From NCBI RefSeq assembly GCF_003996855.1, contig NZ_NRQY01000004.1, positions 1-31,955 of the forward strand: DNA of 31,955 nt, given 5' to 3'. The position numbers and the translations under genes were made by a program. Under the pieces are notes generated by a model. The model had not been told where the DNA came from and searched no databases. It was given only the letters and a program-made list of their open reading frames with translations. Below are positions 8,507 through 15,627 of this stretch, piece by piece; the stretch's first letter is position 1, and every line of letters starts with the position of its first letter. This DNA is from Morganella morganii. GTDB taxonomy: Bacteria > Pseudomonadota > Gammaproteobacteria > Enterobacterales > Enterobacteriaceae.

Positions 8507-8815
8507 TTACTGGACTACAGCAATGATTGCGTCGGCAATAGACGCCGCACCAAATACCAGCACGATACCGCCGATAGCAAAGCCAGCGTGGCGCGCTCCA
8601 AGACGACCAGCCCATGCTAAGTAACCCAACACGGCGATCGCTAAGATTGCAGCAGAGCGGGCAATGCCTGACGTTAAGAGATCAATTAACCACTGAAGCC
8701 CTTGGTTAATTGGATCGCCACCGGCTGCGTGAGCGAAACCCGGTAACATCATCAAACCCAACATTAGCCAAGTGGTAGAGGCAATCTGACGGGTGAAGGT
8801 TTTTACATTTGCCAT
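8507..8815 (-). CDS. virB2: VirB2 major pilin
   Basis: 102 aa, TrbC/VirB2 family. Long signal peptide with cleavage around AHA-A (residue 31), followed by two hydrophobic segments joined by a short basic loop (WAGRLGARHAG), the standard conjugative pilin layout. It follows the small orf120 by 7 nt in the same transcript. Confidence 0.93.
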   Translation of the reverse strand: MANVKTFTRQIASTTWLMLGLMMLPGFAHAAGGDPINQGLQWLIDLLTSGIARSAAILAIAVLGYLAWAGRLGARHAGFAIGGIVLVFGAASIADAIIAVVQ

Positions 8816-8822
8816 GCTTTAA

Positions 8823-9152
8823 TTACTCCATAAGTTGTAACTCAATGATCGGGACTTTCCCGTACTTACTGTTAATGTGTTTCACTAACCTGTCTAAACT
8901 CGACCACACTCGCGGCGTCTTCCTTTGTGTCTCTAATAAAAGATCTCCTCCTTTCCACGAAAGCTGTACGCGGATGCTAAATTTTCCATCTTCACCCTGT
9001 ACCAGCATCATCTTCTTTACTGACTGATTCCCAAGGTTATCAATCAGTTCTGGTTCTGTTATCGTTTCGTTGTTCATGTCAATATTCTCGATTGGGGATT
9101 CCAAAGTTCGAGAACATTTTAAATGCTTTGCGCAAAAAGTCTTTTTCTTCAT
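8823..9152 (-). CDS. Small cytoplasmic protein, first gene of the virB2-virB6 transcript
   Basis: About 109 aa from ATG 9152, where GGGGGAGG lies very close to the start; an alternative start at 9077 (MNNETITEPE) would give 84 aa. No signal peptide or membrane segment. The C-terminal half, SIRVQLSWKGGDLLLETQRK then RVWSSLDRLVKHI, resembles a small beta-rich family found on plasmids ('SLDRL' segment), but I cannot name a function. Its position directly after an operator-covered promoter and before virB2 suggests a role in transfer or its control. Confidence 0.65.
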   Translation of the reverse strand: MKKKTFCAKHLKCSRTLESPIENIDMNNETITEPELIDNLGNQSVKKMMLVQGEDGKFSIRVQLSWKGGDLLLETQRKTPRVWSSLDRLVKHINSKYGKVPIIELQLME

Positions 9153-9166
9153 TCCTCCCCCACCGG

Positions 9167-9201
9167 TACAATCAAAATATAGCATATTGATAATCAGAAC
9201 A
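9167..9201 (-). promoter_or_regulatory. orf120/virB2 promoter with 12-5-12 operator
   Basis: -10 TATATT on the minus strand (9181-9176) lies in an imperfect 12-5-12 inverted repeat (9167-9178 and 9184-9195; arm versions TACAATCAAAAT and GATTATCAATAT), matching the perfect copy at virB7. No good -35 hexamer is seen; AGTGTT at 17-nt spacing is the best. Confidence 0.6.
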
Positions 9202-9214
9202 CTACTTTTTGATG

Positions 9215-11197
9215 TTACTTTTTCTCAAATTTTGGCTTTCCGTTCACAGCATCAAATTTTGATGAGCAACCGGGATAGCCAGAACAGCCGAAAAAGTCAT
9301 ACCCTTTTTTGCCGCCGGTGGCTGGTTTTTTACGCCGGATAAGAGGCTTTCCACAGTCAGGACACTTAAAGCCTGAAGCTTCTGGTTTGGGCTTTGGTTT
9401 CCCCGGTTTCCCTGCTGTATCTGGTAACGTGGTAGAGCAATCTGGATAACCAGAGCAGCCCCAAAAGAAGCCGGTAGCCCCTTTTTTGCGGAAAAGAGCC
9501 TTGCCGCAATTTGGACAGGGGTATTGAGGTGCAACGTCAATTTTCAGGTGGCTAAGTTCTGATTCCAGACGTTCATAAACAGAGCCAACAACGTTTTTGT
9601 AAGATGTCTGGCCATGGGCGACTTTATCCAGCTCGCCCTCCATCGCGCGTGTAAAGTCGTACTCGATAAAGCTAAAACCGCCTTTAACCAAAGCATCAAT
9701 AACTAATGCACCGGTTTCAGTAGGCAAAAGATATTTGTTTGCGCTATCCGATTTGACGTAACCACGGCGCATGATGTTTTCCATGATCGCCGCGTAGGTA
9801 CTTGGTCGCCCAATGCCTAACCTTTCCAGTTCTGCGATAAGTGACGCCTCAGTAAAGCGGCTGGGGGCGCGGGTTGTCTTACTTAATACCTTCCCACTTT
9901 CAGCGGTAAGGTGCTGGCCACGTTGCAAAGAGGGGATCGGGTTCTTAGGTTTCTCTTCCTTTTTGCCATCATCGGCTTCGGTATCGTCTTTAAACAACGT
10001 TGTCCATCCGGCATACGTCAGCGTTCGGCCTTCAGCCTCAAACTCAACTGGTTTTTCGCCGCTACTGTCAGTAGCCTGGAAGCGGGCCACGCGAACGGCG
10101 TAGCGAGCTGATTCTAATTGACAGGCAACAGCGCGATCCCATATCAGGCGATAGAGAGCTTTTTCTTCTGGCGTACTCCCTGCTTCTTCAACGTCAAAAT
10201 GTGATGGTCGTATAGCTTCATGCGCTTCTTGTGCATCACCTTTTGCTTTCCATGTGCGAGGTTTAGACGCCATAGGTAAGCCCTTTGCTTTGCAGAGTTG
10301 GTATATTTCAACCAGAGCATCATCAGAAAGGTTTGGGTTATCGGTACGCATATAAGTTATATGGCCTTGCTCATATAATTTTTGCGCGGTTGTCATTGTT
10401 GCTTTTGGTTTCATCTTTAATTTATTAGATGCCGCCTGCTGTAATGTTGAAGTGATAAAAGGCGCAGGAGGTGCTTTTGATGCGTTTTTCTCTTCATAAG
10501 AAATAACGTCAACTTCCCGGATGGCGGCTATTTTTTTAGCAAAGCCTTCATCCATGAAGTATTCGCTACCTTCGGCCAAGAAAGGTTTTACATCCCATTC
10601 AGCAAACCAATCTCCTGCAAAATTAAGTCTTACGCCAAAATGGGAGGTGGGCTTAAAGTTTTGAATTGCACGTTCACGCTCAAGAATAATACGAACGGCG
10701 GGGCTTTGAACCCGGCCAGCGGATAACCCTTGTCGCCCACTCATTTCTGACAGGCGCGGCGAAACCATGTAACCAACAAGGCGATCAAGGACTCTTCGCC
10801 CTTCTTGTGAGGCTACCATAGGGATATTAATTGCCCTTGGTGACGCCAGAGCGGCTTTGATAGCGCGAGGGGTTATTTCAGCGAACGTTACCCGCTGCGG
10901 GTTCTCAAGCCGTAGCGCCTGTTTCAGATGCCATGCAATGGCTTCCCCTTCCCGGTCTAAGTCAGTTGCGAGGAAAACAGCATCACTATGCTGAACGTCC
11001 TGTTTAAGCTTGGCCAAAACCTCTTTGCCGCGCTCAGTGGCCACATACGTTGGTTTGAAGTCTGGTGCGGCAACTCCAATATCTTTTTCTGGTAAATCTC
11101 TGACATGGCCAACACTGGCGGCGACTTTCCAACCATCACCAAGGATCTCGCGTATTTTCTTAACTTTCCCCGGAGATTCCACAATCATTAATTTCAT
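9215..11197 (-). CDS. topA: Type IA DNA topoisomerase with C-terminal zinc fingers
   Basis: 660 aa, shorter than chromosomal TopA. N-terminal TOPRIM domain (LMIVESPGKVKKI, DLDREGEAIAWHLK at about residues 79-92). Catalytic tyrosine in HITYMRTDN (Tyr about 282). Two C-terminal Cys4 zinc fingers (CPNCGKALFRKKG...CSGYPDC and CPDCGKPLIRRKK...CSGYPGC). It relaxes or unknots single-stranded-containing DNA and could act on plasmid DNA during transfer or replication. Related topoisomerases sit in or near transfer operons of several conjugative plasmids. The start overlaps the SleB-type gene stop (ATGA). Confidence 0.95.
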   Translation of the reverse strand: MKLMIVESPGKVKKIREILGDGWKVAASVGHVRDLPEKDIGVAAPDFKPTYVATERGKEVLAKLKQDVQHSDAVFLATDLDREGEAIAWHLKQALRLENPQRVTFAEITPRAIKAALASPRAINIPMVASQEGRRVLDRLVGYMVSPRLSEMSGRQGLSAGRVQSPAVRIILERERAIQNFKPTSHFGVRLNFAGDWFAEWDVKPFLAEGSEYFMDEGFAKKIAAIREVDVISYEEKNASKAPPAPFITSTLQQAASNKLKMKPKATMTTAQKLYEQGHITYMRTDNPNLSDDALVEIYQLCKAKGLPMASKPRTWKAKGDAQEAHEAIRPSHFDVEEAGSTPEEKALYRLIWDRAVACQLESARYAVRVARFQATDSSGEKPVEFEAEGRTLTYAGWTTLFKDDTEADDGKKEEKPKNPIPSLQRGQHLTAESGKVLSKTTRAPSRFTEASLIAELERLGIGRPSTYAAIMENIMRRGYVKSDSANKYLLPTETGALVIDALVKGGFSFIEYDFTRAMEGELDKVAHGQTSYKNVVGSVYERLESELSHLKIDVAPQYPCPNCGKALFRKKGATGFFWGCSGYPDCSTTLPDTAGKPGKPKPKPEASGFKCPDCGKPLIRRKKPATGGKKGYDFFGCSGYPGCSSKFDAVNGKPKFEKK

Positions 11198-11943
11198 GGC
11201 TGCACCCCTTCATTTTGATAAACGCTTTTGGATGGCGTATTTTTAGAAAATACATTCCATTCGGCGTTACTATTTTTTTGGAACTTTGCAGTTCCGTATA
11301 CATCCCATTTTTTAGGCTCAGGCACAGCGGAAGCAGTTAATTGAACCGGGGAAGAGTTAGACGGGCCACCTTTATTAATACTGGCGTAGAAGGCATGATC
11401 TTTAATGATCGCTGATGGTGCGGAACCACCGAAATTAGTTAAACCTTTAGATACTTTTCCTGCTTTTTCTCTGTCAGCTACAATTGCGGGATTCTGGAAA
11501 AATAACCCACCATTGGTAATATCAGGCAAGTGACCTTCTAACGCCAAATTGATGATGGTCTGTACTTGCGTATATTGTGAAACGGTAACAGAAGGTAACT
11601 TTTTCCAGTCACCACCAACTTTGGTAACTGGCTCAAATTGCTTAGGGCTGTTTACTACGTCCGTCACAGTCTGGCCAAACTGACCGCTAAGACGCCGGTT
11701 AATAATCGTATACACAACGCCAGCTAAACCCGAATCACCTTGATTGGCCGCTTCGGCTATGGCAACACGTGCAATAGCATCCCTGTCCTGATCGGTGAGC
11801 TGTACTTTTTGCAACTGCTCACGATACATCGCCGCTGCTGATTTACATTCTTGCTCACTAACAGGGTAAGCCTGTTCTGCTGGGCTACCTGTACCAAAAG
11901 TTAAAGCGGCGCAGGTTGCCAATATTGAAAAGAGTTCCATCAC
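11194..11943 (-). CDS. SleB-type cell-wall hydrolase in the VirB1 position
   Basis: 249 aa. N-terminal hydrophobic segment (LFSILATCAALTFGTG) suggests export. The core is a hydrolase_2/SleB-like domain: DRDAIARVAIAEAANQGDSG, then GVVYTIINRR, QFEPV, and GGLFFQNP. The Glu in AEAANQG is the likely catalytic acid. VirB1 is normally a lytic transglycosylase of the SLT type that opens peptidoglycan for T4SS assembly. Here a different peptidoglycan-hydrolase family seems to do the job (inference from position). It is followed, with 4-nt overlap, by the topoisomerase. Confidence 0.85.
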   Translation of the reverse strand: MMELFSILATCAALTFGTGSPAEQAYPVSEQECKSAAAMYREQLQKVQLTDQDRDAIARVAIAEAANQGDSGLAGVVYTIINRRLSGQFGQTVTDVVNSPKQFEPVTKVGGDWKKLPSVTVSQYTQVQTIINLALEGHLPDITNGGLFFQNPAIVADREKAGKVSKGLTNFGGSAPSAIIKDHAFYASINKGGPSNSSPVQLTASAVPEPKKWDVYGTAKFQKNSNAEWNVFSKNTPSKSVYQNEGVQP

Positions 11944-11973
11944 ATCCCCTTAGTTTTAAACGCCATAAGAAGG

Positions 11974-12282
11974 TTAGAAACCCTTACGAACAGTGCCGTA
12001 GGCGCTATTTATTTTGTTAATCCAGCCTTCATCCTCACTGGTGCATTGTTGTAGAAAAGCGCCGCGAGCTTCTTTAGTTGCGCTTTTTTTGAACTTGCCC
12101 TTCTTGAATTTGACTATCGAAAAGTAATCATTAACTGCTGATTTGCACTCTGATCCGCCGTCATTGCCGGTCAGCATACCCGCGAGGCATAAAACCGCTT
12201 TACAAGGGTCTTTTGCTTGGGCTGGCATGGCAGAAATAAGAGTCAACCCCAAGGCTACAGCGATAATTTTTACCGTGTTCAT
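11974..12282 (-). CDS. trbM: TrbM/KikA-like periplasmic transfer protein
   Basis: 102 aa from ATG 12282, chosen because AAGGAGAAGTACC directly precedes it; a longer frame from 12312 has no ribosome site. Signal peptide (IIAVALGLTLISAMPAQA). Mature part KDPCKAVLCLAGMLTGNDGG, SECKSAVNDYF and RGAFLQQC, with paired cysteines, matches TrbM/KikA. These proteins are found in IncP/IncN-type transfer regions and affect mating or host killing; their molecular role is unclear. It is the first gene of the first transfer transcript. Confidence 0.8.
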   Translation of the reverse strand: MNTVKIIAVALGLTLISAMPAQAKDPCKAVLCLAGMLTGNDGGSECKSAVNDYFSIVKFKKGKFKKSATKEARGAFLQQCTSEDEGWINKINSAYGTVRKGF

Positions 12283-12325
12283 GGTACTTCTCCTTAATTC
12301 ATTTTTTATCAAAATTGCATCTTTC

Positions 12326-12361
12326 GATAATCAATATACACAATATTGATGATAATGGAAG
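12326..12361 (-). promoter_or_regulatory. trbM (first transfer transcript) promoter with 12-5-12 operator
   Basis: -10 TATATT on the minus strand (12338-12333), preceded at 17 nt by CTTCCA as a weak -35. Inverted repeat arms GATAATCAATAT (12326-12337) and ATATTGATGATA (12343-12354), 5-nt spacer, as at virB7 and orf120. A second possible promoter (TTGATT, 17 nt, TGATAA) lies slightly downstream. Confidence 0.6.
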
Positions 12362-12373
12362 AGTTGATTTTCC

Positions 12374-12387
12374 TTCGTATGCACGAA
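12374..12387. promoter_or_regulatory. Copy of the TTCGTGCGCACGAA palindrome (imperfect)
   Basis: Reads TTCGTATGCACGAA, in the divergent intergenic region between the trbM transcript and the KleE-like gene. Member of a five-copy family; the other sites are 5035-5050, 20411-20426, 23927-23940 and 25559-25574. Confidence 0.65.
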
Positions 12388-12404
12388 AAATAGTCGAATA
12401 TTTC

Positions 12405-12433
12405 TTGATGGGTAGGCCATTTTGGCCTATCAT
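12405..12433 (+). promoter_or_regulatory. Promoter of the KleE-like gene with 17-bp palindromic operator
   Basis: -35 TTGATG (12405-12410), 17-nt spacer, -10 TATCAT (12428-12433). The spacer is a perfect operator, TAGGCCATTTTGGCCTA (12413-12429). An identical operator in the same place is found at 19048-19064. As I recall, the IncP KorC operator is a 17-bp palindrome of the same TAGG...CCTA form, and a KorC-like gene is present at 19626. Confidence 0.8.
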
Positions 12434-12467
12434 TAACGTATGGGATTTATACAAAAAGGGGATTGTG

Positions 12468-12839
12468 ATGAGAACATTCAAAGGGTTAAGCAACAAAACC
12501 CGGAGTCCGACAAGTAACGTTGTTCCAATTCGTCCGGGTGGGGGTGTAGCTTCTAATGATGATGATAGTGGCGTTACGAAAGCTAAGTGGATCGCTGGGG
12601 CGGCGGCAAAAGGCTTAGGAAGCGTTTTGCGCTCCCTAAGCTTTCTCATTATGTTGTGGCTACGGTTGCCAGTTCGCCTGTTGTTGATTGCCACATCTGC
12701 TATGGCTTTTATTGGCGTTGTTCTCTGTCTCGTTATTTTTAGCGACCGTTCCATGGTTCCGGGCTTCATCATAATTGGCCTTGCTTCTACGGCTCTTGCT
12801 TGGCTCTATGATTTAGTTCTCACCAAGCTGACCCCGTAA
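12468..12839 (+). CDS. KleE-like small inner-membrane protein
   Basis: 123 aa from ATG 12468 (SD AAGGGG, 6 nt away); an earlier start is unsupported and would overlap the promoter. A polar N-terminus with SNVVPIRPGGG is followed by two or three hydrophobic segments (SFLIMLWLRLPVRLLLIATS and AFIGVVLCLVIF, GFIIIGLASTALAWLYDLVL). This layout resembles KleE, an accessory stable-inheritance protein of IncP-like plasmids, but similarity is limited and function is unknown. It is divergent from the transfer operon and repressed, by inference, through the TAGGCC operator. Confidence 0.65.
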   Translation: MRTFKGLSNKTRSPTSNVVPIRPGGGVASNDDDSGVTKAKWIAGAAAKGLGSVLRSLSFLIMLWLRLPVRLLLIATSAMAFIGVVLCLVIFSDRSMVPGFIIIGLASTALAWLYDLVLTKLTP

Positions 12840-13070
12840 TAGGCCTAATGGGAGCGAACGCGCAATTTCACGACATCTGTCTATATCCGAAAGCGTCCCT
12901 TTGCGGATAGGCTATTTTTGCATGTCCAAAACTAAGCAAAACGACTTTCGGACACCGATATAATTTCGTACATCGCTTTCGGACATATACAGATGCAATG
13001 GTTAACTAACTGATTGTTATGTCCATTTTGCAAATGTCGTCATATTGTAGCCTCGCTCCCATTGGGCCTA
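12840..13070. repeat. Res-like recombination site framed by 18-bp inverted repeats
   Basis: Ends: TAGGCCTAATGGGAGCGA (12840-12857) and its complement with one mismatch (13053-13070). Between them, three subsites read like a Tn402/Tn5053-type res. Subsite I is ATATCCGAAAG...GCGGATAG (about 12882-12910). Subsite II is TGTCCAAAACTAAG...TTTCGGACA (about 12923-12954). Subsite III ends CGCTTTCGGACA (to about 12984). The order and sequence match the res next to the resolvase at 18442, but in opposite orientation. CATCTGT...TCCGAAAGCG is also present in inverted form on both sides. No resolvase gene adjoins this copy. A possible 3-bp AAT duplication flanks it (weak). Confidence 0.6.
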
Positions 13071-13224
13071 ATACATATCATAAAAAGTAACAAAAAACGG
13101 TCTAAACATTCCTGTAGTGTGACCCTGGGTTGGCATAAAAAGGTTTGTTTGTCCAGTATTTCTAAACATAAGCACTGTAAAGTAATGCTAAACATGCCGT
13201 CAACTAATATCAGTGGCGCATGTG
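13071..13224. promoter_or_regulatory. Upstream region of the small HTH gene, with CTAAACAT repeats
   Basis: No gene. CTAAACAT occurs three times (about 13102, 13163 and 13188) in the 120 bp before the HTH start and could be operator half-sites. No confident promoter was found. Confidence 0.35.
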
Positions 13225-13485
13225 ATGATAAATTACCGACTCAAACCCATTAGGACGCAAGCAAAGCTTTCTCAGGAGAAGCTGGGCGTTCTTGCGGGCC
13301 TAGACGAAACCACGGCCAGATCGCGTATATCTCAGTACGAAACCGGCACTTACAGACCTACCTTTGAAATGGTGTGCGCAATTGCTGCCATCCTCGATGT
13401 ACCAGAGTGCTACTTCTATATTGTTGATGATGATTTTGCCGAAGAGGTTTTGCAGCTTTACAGAAGTAAAAAACGCCAGAAATAA
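13225..13485 (+). CDS. Small XRE/Cro-type HTH regulator
   Basis: About 86 aa from ATG 13225; GTG at 13213 would add four residues. The HTH covers most of the protein: RLKPIRTQAKLSQEKLGVLA, then TTARSRISQYETGTYRPTFE, the helix 3 and Ser/Tyr-Glu motif of XRE domains. The C-terminal tail (DDDFAEEVLQLYRSKKRQK) is short. It is a likely DNA-binding repressor on the plasmid and a candidate reader of one of the operator families; target unknown. Confidence 0.85.
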   Translation: MINYRLKPIRTQAKLSQEKLGVLAGLDETTARSRISQYETGTYRPTFEMVCAIAAILDVPECYFYIVDDDFAEEVLQLYRSKKRQK

Positions 13486-13777
13486 ACCTTTCGACCAAAA
13501 TCAATGGCGAAATGGAAAACCTCCATTTGGTAACAATTAAGTAACAATAAACTCCCCTCTTTTCCGCATAGAAAACTGTACCTTTCACGGCTTATGTACC
13601 GCTTTTATGGCGAACCTTCTCGGCGTGGTGCCGATAACGACCATTATGTTAAATAGAGGTCATTTCAGCTAAATTATCTCATTTTTGGATTGCGCAATCC
13701 AAAACAAAGAACAGTTTGACATGTTTACCTTATAGGTTACACTTCAATCTGTACTGTTTTGATTATCGAGGTGAAGC
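13486..13777. promoter_or_regulatory. Intergenic control region before the HigA-like gene
   Basis: No gene in 292 bp. It holds a palindrome TTGGATTGCGCAATCCAA (13685-13702), identical in core to two at 23781 and 23811. A plus-strand promoter TTGACA (13716-13721), 16 nt, TACACT (13738-13743) reads toward the HigA-like gene and has ACCTTATAGGT in its spacer. On the minus strand TTGGAT (13702-13697), 18 nt, GATAAT (13678-13673) forms a promoter like that of the SprT gene; no minus-strand gene follows, so any transcript would be antisense to the XRE gene at 13225. A small hairpin AAATGGA-AAACC-TCCATTT lies near 13511. Confidence 0.6.
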
Positions 13778-14092
13778 ATGAACCAGACACAAGTATTAAG
13801 ACCGGCAACGCCGGGTGACGTTCTGCTTTCTCAGTTCTTGGAACCGAACAGAATTAGCCAAACGGCGTTGGCCACCTATACCGGATGGACGAGAAAGCAC
13901 GTTAATCAGCTCTGTCATGGGAAAGTGGCCATAACAATAGATTCCGCGCTCATCCTTGCAAAAGTCTTTGGTAACAACCCTGATTTTTGGCTGGATTTGC
14001 AGAAGAAAGTCGATTTATGGGATGCACTGCATTCAGAAGATCGCCGCAGCAGAATAGATAAGGCGCGCCCTTTTCAATTACTGGCGGCCTAA
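13778..14092 (+). CDS. HigA-family HTH protein without a toxin partner
   Basis: 104 aa. RPATPGDVLLSQFLEPNRIS, QTALATYTGWTRKHVNQLCHGK and DSALILAKVFGNNPDFWLDLQ are the HigA/VapI antitoxin signature. No HigB-like gene adjoins it: upstream is a regulatory region and downstream is the replication leader. It may be an orphan antitoxin kept as a regulator, possibly of replication. TTATAGGTTA in its promoter also occurs in the operator before the gene at 16178. Confidence 0.85.
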   Translation: MNQTQVLRPATPGDVLLSQFLEPNRISQTALATYTGWTRKHVNQLCHGKVAITIDSALILAKVFGNNPDFWLDLQKKVDLWDALHSEDRRSRIDKARPFQLLAA

Positions 14093-14094
14093 AA

Positions 14095-14225
14095 AGGTAA
14101 AACCCCGATGCTGATCCGACTTGGCGGGAAGGTCAACAAACGGGGCTTAAAATTCAAAGTTGTGTTCTAAAGCTGGCAGGCTGCAACACAACTATTATTG
14201 CCTGACATAGGCTAAGGGTTACAAC
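14095..14225 (-). ncRNA. Putative antisense (countertranscript) RNA against the rep leader
   Basis: Minus-strand promoter TTGCCA (14259-14254), 16 nt, TATAAT (14237-14232), predicted start near 14225. The transcript would form the hairpin GTTGTGTT...AACACAAC (14192-14159) and end at a GC stem, CCCCG...CGGGG, followed by TTTTACCTTTTT (about 14105-14093). Size about 130 nt. The arrangement is like the copy-control RNAs of theta plasmids that block rep translation. Predicted from sequence only. Confidence 0.55.
14108..14170 (+). CDS. Possible 20-aa leader peptide of rep
   Basis: ATG 14108 to TAA 14168-14170, encoding MLIRLGGKVNKRGLKFKVVF, with AAGG about 10 nt upstream. Its stop lies just after the 5' arm of the first leader hairpin (GTTGTGTT, 14159-14166). 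Ribosomes finishing here would open that hairpin and free CACAAC (14187-14192) to pair with GTTGTG near 14243. This resembles leader-peptide control in IncB/IncFII-type plasmids, but is only a prediction. Confidence 0.4.
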   Translation: MLIRLGGKVNKRGLKFKVVF

Positions 14226-14247
14226 ACCTCTATTATAGCGGTGTTGT
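14159..14247 (+). promoter_or_regulatory. Structured rep leader with alternative hairpins
   Basis: Hairpin 1: GTTGTGTT (14159-14166) with AACACAAC (14185-14192). Hairpin 2: ACAACACC (14221-14228) with GGTGTTGT (14240-14247). CACAAC of hairpin 1 can also pair with GTTGTG of hairpin 2. The rep GTG start follows 27 nt later. Confidence 0.55.
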
Positions 14248-14274
14248 GCCTCTTGGCAAGTCTAAGGGGTAGAC

Positions 14275-15627
14275 GTGGCTACATCACAACTGGCGCTTTT
14301 TAATCCAGCCGACGAAGCGGAGACTTATCACAATTCCGGGCGGCATGGTTTTTTTTCTGTACTGGCTCAGTGGCCAACGGGTAAACGCCAATCTTCTTAC
14401 CCATTAAGTGAGATGGCCACCGTTCTTAGCATGGTCGATACCTCACGCGATACATGGATAACCCAAGCTGAATTTATGCGTCCTAACCGGCGTGTAGTAA
14501 ACCTCTTGCGTTTGGGATTGCTTTTTGTCGATATAGATACCTACAAGATGAGTTGGGCGCAGGGTAGAACACCTGAAGCTTTGGCCGCTGCAATCAACTA
14601 TTTCTGTCAACAAGAAGGCATACCAGAACCCTCCTTTATGGTCTATTCCGGGCGTGGTATTCAGGCTAAATGGCTACTTGAAGGAACCTTGCCACGTGCC
14701 GCGCTACCGCGCTGGAATGCTTGCCAAAAGCATTTAGTATCTAAACTTTCCTCGCTAGGGGCTGATCCCGCAGCTAAAGACGCCAGCCGGGTTTTACGAT
14801 TGGTTAATACGGTTAACACTAAGAGCGGCAATATTTGCCGTGTAGTAAGCGTTCTAGAACGTGATGGCGCACCAATCCGTTATAACTTCGAGTACCTTGC
14901 TGAAATGTTATTGCCGGTGGCTCGCTGGGATATTGAAAAGCAACGCCAGACAAAAGCAGAACAGAAACTTCAATTGCTGCCCGGAGGCCGACAAAGCAAC
15001 CTCAGAGGTTTTAGCGGTCGTCAGCTTGCATGGGATAGGCTTGAAGATTTGCGCAAGCTGGACGAGCTGCGCGGCGGGTTAGCGGAAGGGGAAAGGATGC
15101 GTCATTTATTTTGGCGTATTAATTTTTTGCTGTTGTCCGGGGCGACAAATTCAACGCAGATGTATCACGAAGCGGCCGCACTGGCCACGGAGATCTCCCC
15201 TGCATGGTCTTACCGTTCACAAGAGTTAATGACGCTGTACAGTAAAGCAAAGCAGTATGAAGCCGGAGAGAAGGTATCTTTCGGGGGCAAGGAATTTTCA
15301 CCACTCTACACGCCAAAAAATGACACTCTAATCAACCTGTTTCAAATTACAGATGAAGAGCAACGCCAGCTAAAAACTATCATTTCTAAAAATGAAGCGT
15401 TAGAGCGTAGACGCGCACGAGACAGAAAGCGTGACGAGGAACGCCGCAGAGCTGCCGGAGCCATTGAGCGTGATGTTTACGAAGCTAATTCACTGACTAA
15501 ACAGAAACCGTGGGAAGCATTAGGAATGAGCCGCGCTAAATGGTACAGATTGGGTAAACCATCAGCCAGTGAGACAACTCCCTCCCCTATTACTTGTGAT
15601 GCTCAAATGGCAGCTAAATCAGCCTAG
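14275..15627 (+). CDS. Replication initiator with archaeo-eukaryotic primase (AEP) domain
   Basis: 450 aa from GTG 14275 (SD AAGGGG, 6 nt away). AEP primase motifs in order: GLLFVDIDTYK (catalytic Asp pair, about residues 86 and 88), MVYSGRGIQAKWLLE (about 123-136) and SRVLRLVNTVNTKSG (about 171-185). A basic, Arg-rich helix (ERRRARDRKRDEERRRAAG) and a C-terminal HTH-like segment (PWEALGMSRAKWYRLGK) could bind the origin. This suggests a primer-synthesising Rep like those of ColE2-related plasmids, larger than ColE2 Rep. It is the only replication gene found, so it is likely the plasmid initiator. Control is probably through the leader and antisense RNA. Confidence 0.85.
   Translation: MATSQLALFNPADEAETYHNSGRHGFFSVLAQWPTGKRQSSYPLSEMATVLSMVDTSRDTWITQAEFMRPNRRVVNLLRLGLLFVDIDTYKMSWAQGRTPEALAAAINYFCQQEGIPEPSFMVYSGRGIQAKWLLEGTLPRAALPRWNACQKHLVSKLSSLGADPAAKDASRVLRLVNTVNTKSGNICRVVSVLERDGAPIRYNFEYLAEMLLPVARWDIEKQRQTKAEQKLQLLPGGRQSNLRGFSGRQLAWDRLEDLRKLDELRGGLAEGERMRHLFWRINFLLLSGATNSTQMYHEAAALATEISPAWSYRSQELMTLYSKAKQYEAGEKVSFGGKEFSPLYTPKNDTLINLFQITDEEQRQLKTIISKNEALERRRARDRKRDEERRRAAGAIERDVYEANSLTKQKPWEALGMSRAKWYRLGKPSASETTPSPITCDAQMAAKSA

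Noticed and set aside
12299..12772. 157-aa minus-strand frame opposite the KleE-like gene
   Set aside because: Antisense shadow; the plus strand has promoter, ribosome site and membrane segments.
13358..13588. Minus-strand 76-aa frame downstream of the TTGGAT promoter at 13702
   Set aside because: It overlaps the XRE gene in antisense, has no clear ribosome site, and its composition looks like a shadow of the opposite strand. Kept only as a possible non-coding transcript.
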